Shown: piece after piece, positions 16,639 to 25,027 of the stretch
How the letters are laid out: every line of letters begins with the position of its first letter
Numbering within the stretch: position 1 is the stretch's first letter
Source of the DNA: Methylosinus sp. H3A
GTDB lineage: Bacteria; Pseudomonadota; Alphaproteobacteria; Rhizobiales; Beijerinckiaceae
Assembly: GCF_015709455.1 (NCBI RefSeq)
Contig: NZ_JADNQW010000005.1
Location: forward strand, 3,368,001-3,432,000
Direction: 5' to 3'
DNA: 64,000 bases
Position numbers and translations under genes: made by a program
Notes under the pieces: generated by a model
Seen by the model: the letters and a program-made list of their open reading frames with translations, nothing else
Told to the model about the DNA's origin: nothing
Databases searched by the model: none

Positions 16639-17427
16639 ATGGCGACGAGCGGCAAAACCAATGAGACTGGCAATGGGAACGGCTCGGTCCGCGACCGGAT
16701 CGTCGAATCCTTGATGCGGCTGGCGGCGCGCCGCGCCTTCGAGGACATCGCCATTTCCGACATCGCCCATGACGCCGATGTCTCGCTCGCGGATTTCCGC
16801 GACAATTTTCCGTCCAAGGGCGCGGTGCTCGCGGCCTTCTCGCGCAAGATCGACCGGCAGGTGCTGGAGGATTTTTCCGGCCGCTACGCCTCCGAGCCCG
16901 CCAAGGAGCGGCTCTATGAGGTGCTGCTGCGCCGGCTCGAGGCTTTGGAGCCCTATCGCAACGCGCTGGAATCGGTGTCGCAATGGGCGTCGACCGATCC
17001 GCTGGCGGCCGCCGCGCTCAATCGCGAGACGGTCAATTCCATGCGCTTCATGCTGGAGGCCGCCGACATAGACAGCGAAGGCGCGCTCGGCGCCTTGAAG
17101 CTGCAGGGTCTCGCCATCGCGTGGTGGCGCGTGCTCGGCGTCTGGTTCGACGATCGCGACGCCGACCTGTGCCGCACCAAGGCGGCGCTCGACCGCGAGC
17201 TCTCGCGCAGCGAGGCGGTGATCGAGCGTATCGAGGATGTCAACCGCTTGACCTCGCCATTGCGCAGTCTGGCGCGGGCGGTGTTTCGTGGCGTGACCGG
17301 CCACCATCGCCACCGCCATCATGCGCGCGACCGTGACGAGGGTTTCGAAGAGGATTACGAGGAGGCCCGCCGGCGTCATCATCACGCCGAGGAGCATCGC
17401 CGCCATCAGGACGACGCCACCGCCTGA
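16639..17427 (+). CDS. TetR-type transcriptional regulator with a His-rich tail
   Basis: A 262-residue protein starting at MATSGKTNET behind a perfect GAGGAGG. Residues about 15-60 form a TetR helix-turn-helix (VRDRIVESLMRLAARRAFED, then ISDIAHDADVSLADFRDNFP). The ligand domain is all helical, with the COQ9-like WASTDPLAAAALNRETVNSM region. The last 45 residues are unusual: HHRHRHH followed by a run of acidic/Arg residues and a second HHH, suggesting metal binding or a disordered nucleic-acid-binding end. It is convergent with the autotransporter gene. Target genes are unknown. Confidence 0.85.
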   Translation: MATSGKTNETGNGNGSVRDRIVESLMRLAARRAFEDIAISDIAHDADVSLADFRDNFPSKGAVLAAFSRKIDRQVLEDFSGRYASEPAKERLYEVLLRRLEALEPYRNALESVSQWASTDPLAAAALNRETVNSMRFMLEAADIDSEGALGALKLQGLAIAWWRVLGVWFDDRDADLCRTKAALDRELSRSEAVIERIEDVNRLTSPLRSLARAVFRGVTGHHRHRHHARDRDEGFEEDYEEARRRHHHAEEHRRHQDDATA

Positions 17428-17445
17428 CGGCGGCGTCGCCTCTCG

Positions 17446-19941
17446 TCAGAAGCCGATACGCACGGCCGTCGTCACCGAATGGGCGACGGCGCCGTTCCGC
17501 GTCGCAATGTCGGCGTCATAGCCGACGCGCCAGCCGATGTTCGGCGCGAGATCGCCCTGCGCGCCGACGCCGACCGTGACCGAATTGCGATCATAGGTCG
17601 GGATGAGGATCGTCTGTGTCGCCATTGGGCTCAGCACGCCGGCGAGGCTGACGTTCACGCGCTTGGGATCGCGGTCGAGCATTTGATTATAGGCGACCCG
17701 CACCCAGGGATCGACGCCGAGGAAAGAGGCCGAGACCTCGCCGCCATAGCGCAGGGTCGTCGCATGAATGGCGTGCTCCGGATAGACGACATTGCCGCCG
17801 GCGGCGCCGCTTTCCGTATAGCCGCGGATCGTCGCGGTCGACTGCGTCACGCCGAAGAAGGGCGTGAATTGGAAGGTGTCGAGCTTCAGCTTGGCGCCGA
17901 TCTCGCCGCCGAAAGCGTATGAGTCGACGCTGGTGCGGCCGACGCCGGTGAGCCCATAGGCTCCGAGGCGGCGAATGTCGGAGAAGCCGACGTCCGGCGA
18001 GAAGGTCGCCGTTCCATGGAGATAGAAGAGATCGCCGAAATAGCCGGCGTAGACGCTCGGCGAAACGGTCGGCGAAATGTCGAAATAGCCGAGCGCGCCG
18101 CCGCCATATTGGCCGGCGCGCACCGTCGCCGCGACGCCCGCGCGAATTTCCTTCCAGCCATAGTCGACGCCGAAGGAGCCGCCATAGAGCGTGCGGTCGC
18201 CGTCGAGTCCGGGCCGCGTGGCGGTAGGCCCGAAATCGACATTGCCGCCGAGCCAGGCCGAGAGACCCTGCGCCGCGAAGACGCCGCTCTGCGCGCGGCG
18301 GATCGATTGCAGCTGCGCGATGACCGGCGCGCCGGCGCTCGAGGCGAGGCCGAGAGCGCCGGCGTCGATGCGGCCGAGCACCTGCGGGGTCGTATCGCGC
18401 ATGGATTTGAGGAACAGCGGATCGACGGCGGTCGGCAAAGTGAGCTGATAGACGAGGACCATATTGTCGTTGTTCTGGCCGGAGTTGTAGCTCTGGCCCT
18501 GCATCACGCCATTGGTCGTGGTGAAATCATTGTCGTTGGAGACGAACAGATAGAAGTCGTTCGGCCGCCCCTCCACGAGCGTCGGGACGAGCGCCATGCC
18601 CTCCCATTTCTCCGCCAGAGTGAGCTGCGACTGGGCCGGCTGGCCGGGCGCGCCATTGTTGAGATTGAGGCCGAAGCGGGCGAGCTGCGTGGAATTGAGC
18701 ATGTTCACGAGCTCGACAGATTGCGCCGGCGTGATCGACGGATTCAGCACGCCATTGGGCGCGACCTGACCGCCCGCCGTCGTATCGGCGGCCGTGCCGG
18801 CGATATTTGTCGCATTGCCGATATCGACGAGATAGATGGATTTGACCATGATCGGATTGCCGCCCGCCGGACCCTGGCCGATTCCGTCGCGCGCCAGCAC
18901 GAGAAACTGCTTGTCGTTGAGCGCCACCATCTCGCTCTGCGCCGCGGTGCGATTGGCGGCGCCGCCATCGCCGTTCAGCCTGTAGGTCGGCAGCTGCAGG
19001 ACATAGGATTCGATCGGCGCCGCCGGCGTCGGATTGAGCGAGATGTCGTAGACGAGGATGCGCGTGTTGTTGCGCGTCTGCTGTCCGGAGGCCTGATCCT
19101 GCATCGTCGCGCTCTGCAGGATCGCGAAAAGCCGGTTGCCGTCCGGGCTGACCGAGACCGCCTCGAGCCCCTGATTGTTGCGGCGTCCCGTCTGCGGCGC
19201 ATTGAGCGAGTTGAAGTCGATCGCGCCATTGGTCCGCGGCAGCAGCGCCGAGGGAGTTCCGATCGAGCCGACGAGATTGCCGTTGGCGTCGAAATAAAAG
19301 ATCGACGGGCCGTATTCGTCGCTGACGTAGAAGCTGCGGTCGGTCTTGAAGGCCAGCCCCTCGGCGTCGAGCGATAGCTTGCCGGCGCCGATCGAGCCAG
19401 CGGAAGGGCTCGGCGTGAGGCGACCGAAGAGATTGACGGCTCCCGTCCCAGAATCGGCGCCGGTGAATGTCTTGCCCTGATTGTCGCGCAGCAGGACACC
19501 GCCGTCGGGCGTCATCTGCACCTGATTCTGCGAGCTGGTCGAGGCGGGGAGATTCGCTCCCGAATAGGGCGAGAAGGCGATATTGAAACGCAGCAGCCGA
19601 CCCGCATAGTCGGAGAAGACGCCATTGGCCGGATCGTTCAATCCGCGGTCGGGTAGAGCGAACATGGTCGCGACGAAAGTCGAGCCGCTGCGCCGCCAGG
19701 AATACGGATCGATGGCGAGGCTCGAGAAGGAGCCGAGCGTGTCGCCGAGGAAGTCGATCGTCGTCGCCGGAAGACGTCCAGTTCCAGTGAGGCCTTGATT
19801 GGTGAAGGTCACGCCGCCCAGGCTGATCGAGGTGGGACCGTCGTTGGCGACGACATTGGGCGTGCGATAGGTCTGCGCCAGTGCGGCGCCATGTAGCGCC
19901 AGCGTCGAGATGGACGCGAGCAACCAGTTACGAAAAGGCAT
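17446..19941 (-). CDS. Exported phytase-like (esterase-like) domain fused to an autotransporter beta-barrel
   Basis: An 831-residue protein. A signal peptide (LLASISTLALHGAALA) ends at AQT. Residues about 25-520 match the 'esterase-like activity of phytase' beta-propeller: SSLAIDPYSW, GVLLRDNQGKTFTG, DAEGLAFKTDRSFYVSDEYG (the DEYGP signature), NNQGLEAVSVSPDGNRL, and FYLFVSNDNDFTT. Residues about 560-831 are an autotransporter barrel (SAWLGGNVDFGP onward) ending in the outer-membrane signal VRIGF. The passenger would be secreted to the cell surface to release phosphate or cleave an ester. A PHO-box-like array stands 46-75 bases upstream. The domains are clear; the true substrate (phytate, phosphodiester or other) is unknown. 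Confidence 0.9.
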   Translation of the reverse strand: MPFRNWLLASISTLALHGAALAQTYRTPNVVANDGPTSISLGGVTFTNQGLTGTGRLPATTIDFLGDTLGSFSSLAIDPYSWRRSGSTFVATMFALPDRGLNDPANGVFSDYAGRLLRFNIAFSPYSGANLPASTSSQNQVQMTPDGGVLLRDNQGKTFTGADSGTGAVNLFGRLTPSPSAGSIGAGKLSLDAEGLAFKTDRSFYVSDEYGPSIFYFDANGNLVGSIGTPSALLPRTNGAIDFNSLNAPQTGRRNNQGLEAVSVSPDGNRLFAILQSATMQDQASGQQTRNNTRILVYDISLNPTPAAPIESYVLQLPTYRLNGDGGAANRTAAQSEMVALNDKQFLVLARDGIGQGPAGGNPIMVKSIYLVDIGNATNIAGTAADTTAGGQVAPNGVLNPSITPAQSVELVNMLNSTQLARFGLNLNNGAPGQPAQSQLTLAEKWEGMALVPTLVEGRPNDFYLFVSNDNDFTTTNGVMQGQSYNSGQNNDNMVLVYQLTLPTAVDPLFLKSMRDTTPQVLGRIDAGALGLASSAGAPVIAQLQSIRRAQSGVFAAQGLSAWLGGNVDFGPTATRPGLDGDRTLYGGSFGVDYGWKEIRAGVAATVRAGQYGGGALGYFDISPTVSPSVYAGYFGDLFYLHGTATFSPDVGFSDIRRLGAYGLTGVGRTSVDSYAFGGEIGAKLKLDTFQFTPFFGVTQSTATIRGYTESGAAGGNVVYPEHAIHATTLRYGGEVSASFLGVDPWVRVAYNQMLDRDPKRVNVSLAGVLSPMATQTILIPTYDRNSVTVGVGAQGDLAPNIGWRVGYDADIATRNGAVAHSVTTAVRIGF

Positions 19942-19987
19942 TTCACTCTCCGGCTTTATAGCTTGGCCGGAGGTGTATGGCCGCCCC

Positions 19988-20016
19988 TTAACGATTCGGT
20001 GACAGTCGGGTCACGA
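19988..20016 (-). promoter_or_regulatory. Candidate PHO-box array upstream of the phytase-like autotransporter
   Basis: On the minus strand, three 7-base units occur with an 11-base period: TCGTGAC, CCGA, CTGTCAC, CGAA, TCGTTAA. The middle unit is a near-perfect PhoB half-site (consensus CTGTCAT), while the outer two keep only part of it. Orientation is the same as the gene, which begins 47 bases downstream of the array. Direct repeats of this length and spacing are what PhoB recognises. The flanking units are weak, so the site is a proposal. Confidence 0.4.
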
Positions 20017-20098
20017 TCGCTAACGGAGCGGAAACATAGTGGCGTCGTGGCCTTCGTACCACAAAGGCCACGAAGCGGTCACGAGGACAGGTGAACGG

Positions 20099-20413
20099 TC
20101 ACAAGGACACGTAGACGAATTTCGGTCCCTTGAGCGTCGGATAATTCTCGCGCAGCGCCTTGGCGACCTTGCCGACGAGCTCCTTGTCGCCTGCCGCCGA
20201 AGGGCCCACGAAATCCGTTCCCTGCATCCAGGTCTCGAGGAAGCAGTGGAGCTGATTGTCATAGGCGTCGTCGGTCGGATGAGCCGTCTTGTCGACGAGC
20301 GAGGCGATTCCGTCCGCGGCGACCTCGAGGCGCCAGTCGCGATCGTCGACGACCGAGCCGATGAGCTTCGCTATATCGGCGTCGGTCCACTCGCCCTTCA
20401 AATCAACCGCCAT
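20099..20413 (-). CDS. Conserved small protein of unknown function
   Basis: A 104-residue protein without signal peptide or membrane segment. It begins MAVDLKGEWTDADIAKLIGS, has a charged middle (DDRDWRLEVAADGIASLVDK), and ends LRENYPTLKGPKFVYVSL. One Cys and a WMQGTDFVG stretch are present. The start is preceded by GCAAGGAGC. Composition and codon use match chromosomal genes. It lies on the same strand as the small gene at 20523-20714, about 100 bases downstream of it, and the two may share a transcript. No family function is recognised. Confidence 0.7.
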   Translation of the reverse strand: MAVDLKGEWTDADIAKLIGSVVDDRDWRLEVAADGIASLVDKTAHPTDDAYDNQLHCFLETWMQGTDFVGPSAAGDKELVGKVAKALRENYPTLKGPKFVYVSL

Positions 20414-20522
20414 TGTTTTCGCTCCTTGCTGCGCGCGGCTCCGGCGCGGGATAAAATGGACGAAGGGCCGGGAACGCCTGTCGGATATCCGACAGGCGCG
20501 CGTCGCGGCCCTTACCGCTCGC

Positions 20523-20714
20523 TCACTTCTTGGTGAGCTTGGCCACCGCCATATCGATCGCCGTCGTCGCTTCGCCGACGGTCAGCCAGGCGTCCGCGCG
20601 ATCCTCGCTCTTGAACGACTTGCCGAGATTATACGGCTCCTCACCCGGCACGTGCAGGAAACAGGCCCATTTTCCGTCGGCCTGCTCCTCGACCGTCACT
20701 TTGTAGTCCGCCAC
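20523..20714 (-). CDS. Very small conserved protein (63 aa), GTG start
   Basis: A 63-residue protein. An in-frame ATG lies 12 codons further out, but an excellent ribosome site, AGGAGGAGG, stands directly before GTG at 20714, so I place the start there (VADYKVTVEEQADGKW). A short beta-strand region (KWACFLHVPGEEPYNLGKSF) is followed by an alpha-helix (DAWLTVGEATTAIDMAVAKL). It is small, soluble and charged. The family is unknown; the neighbour at 20099-20413 may be co-transcribed. Confidence 0.65.
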   Translation of the reverse strand: MADYKVTVEEQADGKWACFLHVPGEEPYNLGKSFKSEDRADAWLTVGEATTAIDMAVAKLTKK

Positions 20715-20870
20715 GCGGTCCTCCTCCTGTTGCTTTGCGTTGGTTCTCACGGTGCGCCGGTCCGTCCCCGGCGCGCTTTACGCGAAGCAGATTGGGCGCC
20801 AGAGCCTCGGCACGCTTATTGAACCTCTCCTGCGGCCGGCGGGACGCCGGCGCTGACGCGGAGCAACCCC

Positions 20871-21566
20871 ATGACCGATATTGTCGAAGGGCCGGCGCTG
20901 GCCGCTCTATCCTGCGGAAAACCCGCGTTTCTCGTCGTGCTGCTGCATGGGGAGGGCGCCGACGGCCAGTCGATGGTCGATCATGCGCTCAATTGGGCGC
21001 CGACAATGCCCAAGGCCGAATTTCTCGCCGCCGAGGCGCCCGCCGGCGCCGATGGCGTTCGGAGCTGGTTCGATGCGGCCGATCCCGATGGGCTCGCCAA
21101 GGGCCTCGCGGCGCTCGTCCGGTTCCTCGACGAGGCGCTCGCCAAGCGTCGCCTGCCGCCCTCGCATCTGGCGCTGGTCGGCTTCTCGCAGGGCGCGACG
21201 CTGGCGCTGCTCGCCGGCCTCGCGCGGCCCGGCCCCGCGGCGGCGATCGTCGCCTTTTCGGGCGGCCCCTATGGCGCGTCGCCGACCGTCGGCGCGGATG
21301 GCGCGCCGCCCGTGCTGCTGATCCATGGCGACGCCGACGAGGCCGCGCCGCTCGCCTCGGCGCGCGAGACCAAGGCCGCTCTCACGGCGCAGGGCGCCCG
21401 CGTCTGGTCGATGACGCGCAAGGGTCTCGCCCATGCGATGGACGACGACGGAGTGATCGCCGCCGGGGACTTCCTCACCGAGCATGTCGTTCACAAGAAG
21501 GGCGGGGCTGCGGACGACCACGATCACGACCACGACGATCATGATCATGATCACGAGGCCCATTGA
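20871..21566 (+). CDS. Alpha/beta hydrolase of the phospholipase/carboxylesterase type with a His/Asp-rich tail
   Basis: A 231-residue enzyme. The fold is shown by VVLLHGEGADGQSM (oxyanion region), nucleophile Ser106 in GFSQG, an acidic residue in IHGDADEAAP (about 154-156) and His188 in KGLAHAM, giving the catalytic triad of the YpfH/carboxylesterase group. There is no signal peptide, so it is cytosolic. Residues about 215-231 form a (D,H)-rich repeat with about nine Asp and seven His, a likely metal-binding appendage not needed for catalysis. The substrate (short-chain ester, acyl-lysophospholipid or thioester) is open. A 70-residue gene starts 57 bases downstream. Confidence 0.88.
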   Translation: MTDIVEGPALAALSCGKPAFLVVLLHGEGADGQSMVDHALNWAPTMPKAEFLAAEAPAGADGVRSWFDAADPDGLAKGLAALVRFLDEALAKRRLPPSHLALVGFSQGATLALLAGLARPGPAAAIVAFSGGPYGASPTVGADGAPPVLLIHGDADEAAPLASARETKAALTAQGARVWSMTRKGLAHAMDDDGVIAAGDFLTEHVVHKKGGAADDHDHDHDDHDHDHEAH

Positions 21567-21623
21567 CGCGTGGCATGGCTCTTGCGGAACGAGGGCACGC
21601 TCATTGCGAAAGGAGATCAGATC

Positions 21624-21836
21624 ATGGCCCTGACCGCCGAGGACATAAAGGAAGGCAAATGCTATGCGACGCGCAGCCCCGAGCGATACAAGGTGATCGC
21701 CATAAATCCACGCGGGATCGTCACCTTCTTGACCTGGGAGGGCAATAAAAAGCTCGGCCCCTTGCGCGCCAATTGCGGCATGAAGGCTTTTCTCGAAGGC
21801 GTGACGAAAGAAATCCCCTGTCCGGCGGAAAGCTGA
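21624..21836 (+). CDS. Small protein of unknown function
   Basis: A 70-residue protein starting at MALTAEDIKEG behind AAAGGAGATC. It has beta-strand-like segments (KCYATRSPERYKVIAINPRG, then IVTFLTWEGNKKLGPLRAN) and two Cys residues, one in the C-terminal EIPCPAES. There is no signal or membrane segment. It lies just downstream of the hydrolase and converges with the sensor kinase gene, 4 bases apart. Real-gene status rests on the clear ribosome site and codon use; the function is unknown. Confidence 0.65.
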   Translation: MALTAEDIKEGKCYATRSPERYKVIAINPRGIVTFLTWEGNKKLGPLRANCGMKAFLEGVTKEIPCPAES

Positions 21837-21840
21837 GCGG

Positions 21841-23208
21841 TCACACCGGCAAAGTGACGGTCGCGCGCAAGCCGCCGAGCGGCGCGCCCTCGAGCGTCAC
21901 CTCGCCGCCATGCGAGCGCATGATGTCGCGGGCGATGGCGAGGCCGAGCCCGGAATGGCTCTCATCCTGATTGCGCGACTCGTCGAGACGGTAGAAGGGA
22001 CGGAAAGCGTCCTCCCGACGTTCGACCGGAATGCCGGGGCCGTCATCGTCTATGTGGATGGTGAGCGTCTTGCCGTCATTGACGCCGGTGAGCACGATAT
22101 TTTTCGCATAGCGCTGGGCGTTGCCGACGAGATTGGCGAGGCCGCGACGGAAGGCCGCGGGCCGCACGGCGACGAGCTTGCGGCCGGCGAAGCTCGTCCG
22201 CGCGCCGAGGCCGCGCCGCTCGGTGTCGGTCTTCAACTCGTCGAGAATCGCGGTGATGTCGGTGTCGGCCGTCGCCTCGCCGCCGTCGCCGCGCGCAAAG
22301 GCGAGATAGGCCTCGACCATGCGCTCCATTTCGTCGACGTCTTTCTTCAGCTCGCTCGTCTCCGTCGTTTCGCCGATCAGCGCGAGCGACAGTTTGAAGC
22401 GCGTGATGATGGTGCGCAGGTCATGCGAGACGCCGTTGAGCATGGTCGTGCGCTGCTCCATGGCGCGCTCGACGCGGCGTTTCATCTCCAAAAATGCCGC
22501 GCCCGCCTGCCGCACCTCGCGCGCGCCGCGCGGGCTGAAGGCGATCTCGCGCCCCTTGCCGAACTCTTCCGCCGCGCGGGCGAGGCGAAGGATCGGGCGG
22601 ATCTGATTGCGCAGGAATGACGTCGCAATGGCGATGATGACCAGCGAGGCGATCACCGTCCAGATGAAGAAGATTTCCGAGTTGGACGCATAGGCCTGGG
22701 TGCGATGGGCGAGCAGGCGCATCACCGAATCGTCGAGCGCGACGCGGATTTCGACGATGTTGGAGCGTCCGACCGTGTCGATCCAGAAGGGCCGTTGCAG
22801 GCGCAGCGACAATTCCCGCGAAAGCGTATGGTCGAGCAGCGAGAAGAAAGGCTTGGCTGCGGGCGGCGGGAGCGGCTCCTTGGGCAGGAAATGGACGTCT
22901 ATGCTCAAATCTTCGCCGGCGATGCGCTGGAGGATTTCACGATGCTCGCCCTTCGGGAAGGCGTCGTAGAAATCGATGAGCGCCGCCACGTCGCGCGCCA
23001 CTGCGGCGGAGAGGCGCGAGGTCACCGCCTGCCAATGCCGCTCCATGAAGAAATAGGCGACCGCCGATTGCAGCAGCACGATCGGCAGGATGACGATCAG
23101 CAGCGAGCGGGCGTAGAGCCCCTTGGGCATGCGCGCATGCAGCCAGCCGGCGAAGCGCCGCCAGAGCTGGCGCGGGGCGTCGAGCGCGGCGGGGAGGGCG
23201 TGGGTCAT
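21841..23208 (-). CDS. EnvZ-type sensor histidine kinase
   Basis: A 455-residue inner-membrane kinase. The ATG at 23208 overlaps the stop of the response regulator gene (ATGA). The first membrane helix is about residues 35-55 (LIVILPIVLLQSAVAYFF); a periplasmic sensor loop of about 125 residues follows; the second membrane helix is about 180-198. A HAMP segment is next, then HisKA with His262 in NGVSHDLRTIITRF. The HATPase core has GNAQRYAKNIVL (N box), DDDGPGIPVERRE and HSGLGLAIARDIMRSHGGEV. It should phosphorylate the adjacent PetR-like regulator. The order petP-petR-kinase next to ilvE is characteristic of alphaproteobacteria. Confidence 0.93.
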   Translation of the reverse strand: MTHALPAALDAPRQLWRRFAGWLHARMPKGLYARSLLIVILPIVLLQSAVAYFFMERHWQAVTSRLSAAVARDVAALIDFYDAFPKGEHREILQRIAGEDLSIDVHFLPKEPLPPPAAKPFFSLLDHTLSRELSLRLQRPFWIDTVGRSNIVEIRVALDDSVMRLLAHRTQAYASNSEIFFIWTVIASLVIIAIATSFLRNQIRPILRLARAAEEFGKGREIAFSPRGAREVRQAGAAFLEMKRRVERAMEQRTTMLNGVSHDLRTIITRFKLSLALIGETTETSELKKDVDEMERMVEAYLAFARGDGGEATADTDITAILDELKTDTERRGLGARTSFAGRKLVAVRPAAFRRGLANLVGNAQRYAKNIVLTGVNDGKTLTIHIDDDGPGIPVERREDAFRPFYRLDESRNQDESHSGLGLAIARDIMRSHGGEVTLEGAPLGGLRATVTLPV

Positions 23209-23984
23209 TGCGCTTTTCCGTATTCCTCGTCCGGGCCGACGACGGCGTCCACCCACAGCCTGTATCCGCGGCCGCGGATCGTCTGCAGATGGCGCGGGCC
23301 GCCCGCGTCACCCTCGATCTTGCGGCGCAGCCGCGCCACCTCGACGTCGACGCTGCGCTCGCCCGCGGTCTCGACTTTGCCATTGACCTGGCGCTGCGCC
23401 AACCTTTGCCGTGACACGATCTCGCCCGCATTCATCGCCAGCGCGCGAAGAATCTCTTCTTCGCGAGTCGTCAGATGGATGATTCGACCATGCTCGCGCA
23501 ATCGGCCCTTTTCGAGATCGAAGCCGAAGGCGCCGAAACGCACGCTCGCGACCTCTGGGGCAGGGCGGGCGGCGCGGCCGGCGCGGCGCAAAATGCTGGC
23601 GATGCGCAGCGAGAGCTCGCGCGGCTCGAAGGGCTTGGCGAGATAATCGTCGACGCCGGCCTCGAGCCCCGCCACGCGATCGGCGGTCTCGCCGCGCGCC
23701 GTCAGCATGAGGATGGGGGAGGAGCGCAAAGGCTCCGCCGCGCTACGTAATTTGCGCGCGAATTCCGGTCCGCTCTCGCCGGGCATCATCACATCGAGGA
23801 CGATGAGGTCGAAGGTCATGTCGGCGAGCCGCGCGCGCGCCTGGACGGCGTCGGCGGCGGCGCTGACCAGATAGCCCTGCGCGGCGAGATAGCGCGACAG
23901 CAGCGAGCGTATGCGCCGGTCGTCGTCGACGACGAGAATATGCGGGCCGGGCTCGGCCGCAGGCTGCGGCGCTGGCGCGCTCAT
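23205..23984 (-). CDS. petR: OmpR-family response regulator (PetR-like)
   Basis: A 259-residue regulator. The receiver has the acidic cluster VVDDDRR, phospho-acceptor Asp64 in IVLDVMMPGESGPEF and the Lys in YLAKPFEPREL. The winged-helix output domain ends with VDVEVARLRRKIEGDAGGPR and TIRGRGYRLWV, the OmpR recognition region. It overlaps the MarR-type gene before it (ATGA) and the kinase gene after it, making a three-gene coupled operon. In Rhodobacter capsulatus the homologous petP-petR pair is needed for expression of cytochrome bc1. The symbol is used by similarity of arrangement; here targets are unknown. Confidence 0.85.
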   Translation of the reverse strand: MSAPAPQPAAEPGPHILVVDDDRRIRSLLSRYLAAQGYLVSAAADAVQARARLADMTFDLIVLDVMMPGESGPEFARKLRSAAEPLRSSPILMLTARGETADRVAGLEAGVDDYLAKPFEPRELSLRIASILRRAGRAARPAPEVASVRFGAFGFDLEKGRLREHGRIIHLTTREEEILRALAMNAGEIVSRQRLAQRQVNGKVETAGERSVDVEVARLRRKIEGDAGGPRHLQTIRGRGYRLWVDAVVGPDEEYGKAQ

Positions 23985-24547
23985 GCGGCGTCGTCTTCGG
24001 TGAGCTGCCGCCGGCGGCGGCGCGGCGGCAGATGCGCGCGCACTTTCTCGCGATCGGGGGCGTTGACCATGGCGAGCAGAAAATCGGCCGTCGCGTCGCG
24101 CGCCTCCGGCGGCAGCTCGCCGAAGACGCGGCGGAAGCGCTCGGATTGCAGCGCCGCGAGCTCCTGGGCGAGACGCGCGCCTTTGGGCGTCGGGAACAAG
24201 AGGCGCTGACGGCGATCGGTCGCCCCCTCGCGCGCCTCCACGAAGCCGGCGTCGAGCAATTGCTTGAGCACGCGGTTGAGGCTCTGCTTGGTGATCTTCA
24301 GAATATCGAGCAGCGCGGCTATGGCGAGGCCAGGACGGCGATAGACGAAATGCAGCACGCGGTGATGAGCGCGGCCGAATTCATAATTCTCGAGCAGCCG
24401 GTCGGCGTCGCCGACGAAATCGCGATAGGCGAAGAAGAACAGCTCGATGAGATCGAACATGGGTTCGCTCTCGGGCGTGGGCTCGCGTCCGACGAGCGCC
24501 TGCGTCGAGGCGGGGCGCGGCAGCTTGCGTTCGATGGATGTCTTCAC
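23981..24547 (-). CDS. petP: MarR-type regulator (PetP-like)
   Basis: About 188 residues. The core is FDLIELFFFAYRDFVGDADR, then GRAHHRVLHFVYRRPGLAIA, the MarR recognition segment LDILKITKQSLNRVLKQLLD and wing RQRLLFPTPKGARLAQELAA, the typical PetP/MarR layout. The start is uncertain. I chose GTG at 24547 to include the usual N-terminal extension; ATG at 24460 is a shorter alternative, and neither has a strong ribosome site. It is the first gene of the coupled operon with petR and the kinase. Many relatives sense small ligands or redox state. Confidence 0.82.
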   Translation of the reverse strand: MKTSIERKLPRPASTQALVGREPTPESEPMFDLIELFFFAYRDFVGDADRLLENYEFGRAHHRVLHFVYRRPGLAIAALLDILKITKQSLNRVLKQLLDAGFVEAREGATDRRQRLLFPTPKGARLAQELAALQSERFRRVFGELPPEARDATADFLLAMVNAPDREKVRAHLPPRRRRRQLTEDDAA

Positions 24548-24730
24548 GTCGGGGACCGCTAAATGTCGGTGGAAGCGAAAGAGCCGTGAACCCTCGGACA
24601 GGGCGAGCAATATCAGGCGTTTCCACCTCCGCCTGAGGGGGAGGGCGAAGCGCCTCTTCCGGCGTCGGTTGATCGTCCTGAGCTTACACGCAGGGCTCCG
24701 AATCCAGGTTGACAACTCCTCTGCAGCCGC

Positions 24731-24867
24731 GTCATGCCCGCGCTCGTCGTGGGCGTCCACGCCAGGACATCGCGATACGCGGGGAGAAGAGGCTGCGCGG
24801 TTCCGCTCATTTTCTCAGCCTTCCGAGACGTCGCGGCGTGGATGGCCGCGACGAGCGCGGCCATGAC
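24731..24867. repeat. Pair of inverted REP-like elements (within the gap between petP and ilvE)
   Basis: A 34-base unit at 24731-24764 and an opposed unit at 24835-24867 each form a stem with a short loop, for example GCCGCG/CGCGGC around ACGAG in the second. They belong to the same family as the two units at 49246-49279 and 49404-49437. Arm bases differ between copies but still pair, as judged by hand alignment. The 480-base gap (24548-25027) contains nothing else recognisable except the promoter region of ilvE. Confidence 0.7.
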
Positions 24868-25027
24868 GCTGCAAACATGTCTGCTCGTCGACACGAATTC
24901 GGAGCCCTGAACTTATACGTCAGCTATATTGACATATTTCTGACCGATGGCTAGTGGTTTGGAGAAGGCCGGCTCGAGACCGGCCGCCGGGATGGCTCTT
25001 TTCGCCTTGATCTCATCGGAGTGTCGG

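Noticed and set aside
18016..19377. A 453-codon plus-strand frame opposite the autotransporter gene
   Set aside because: Composition and lack of a ribosome site or motif fit an antisense shadow of the well-supported autotransporter.
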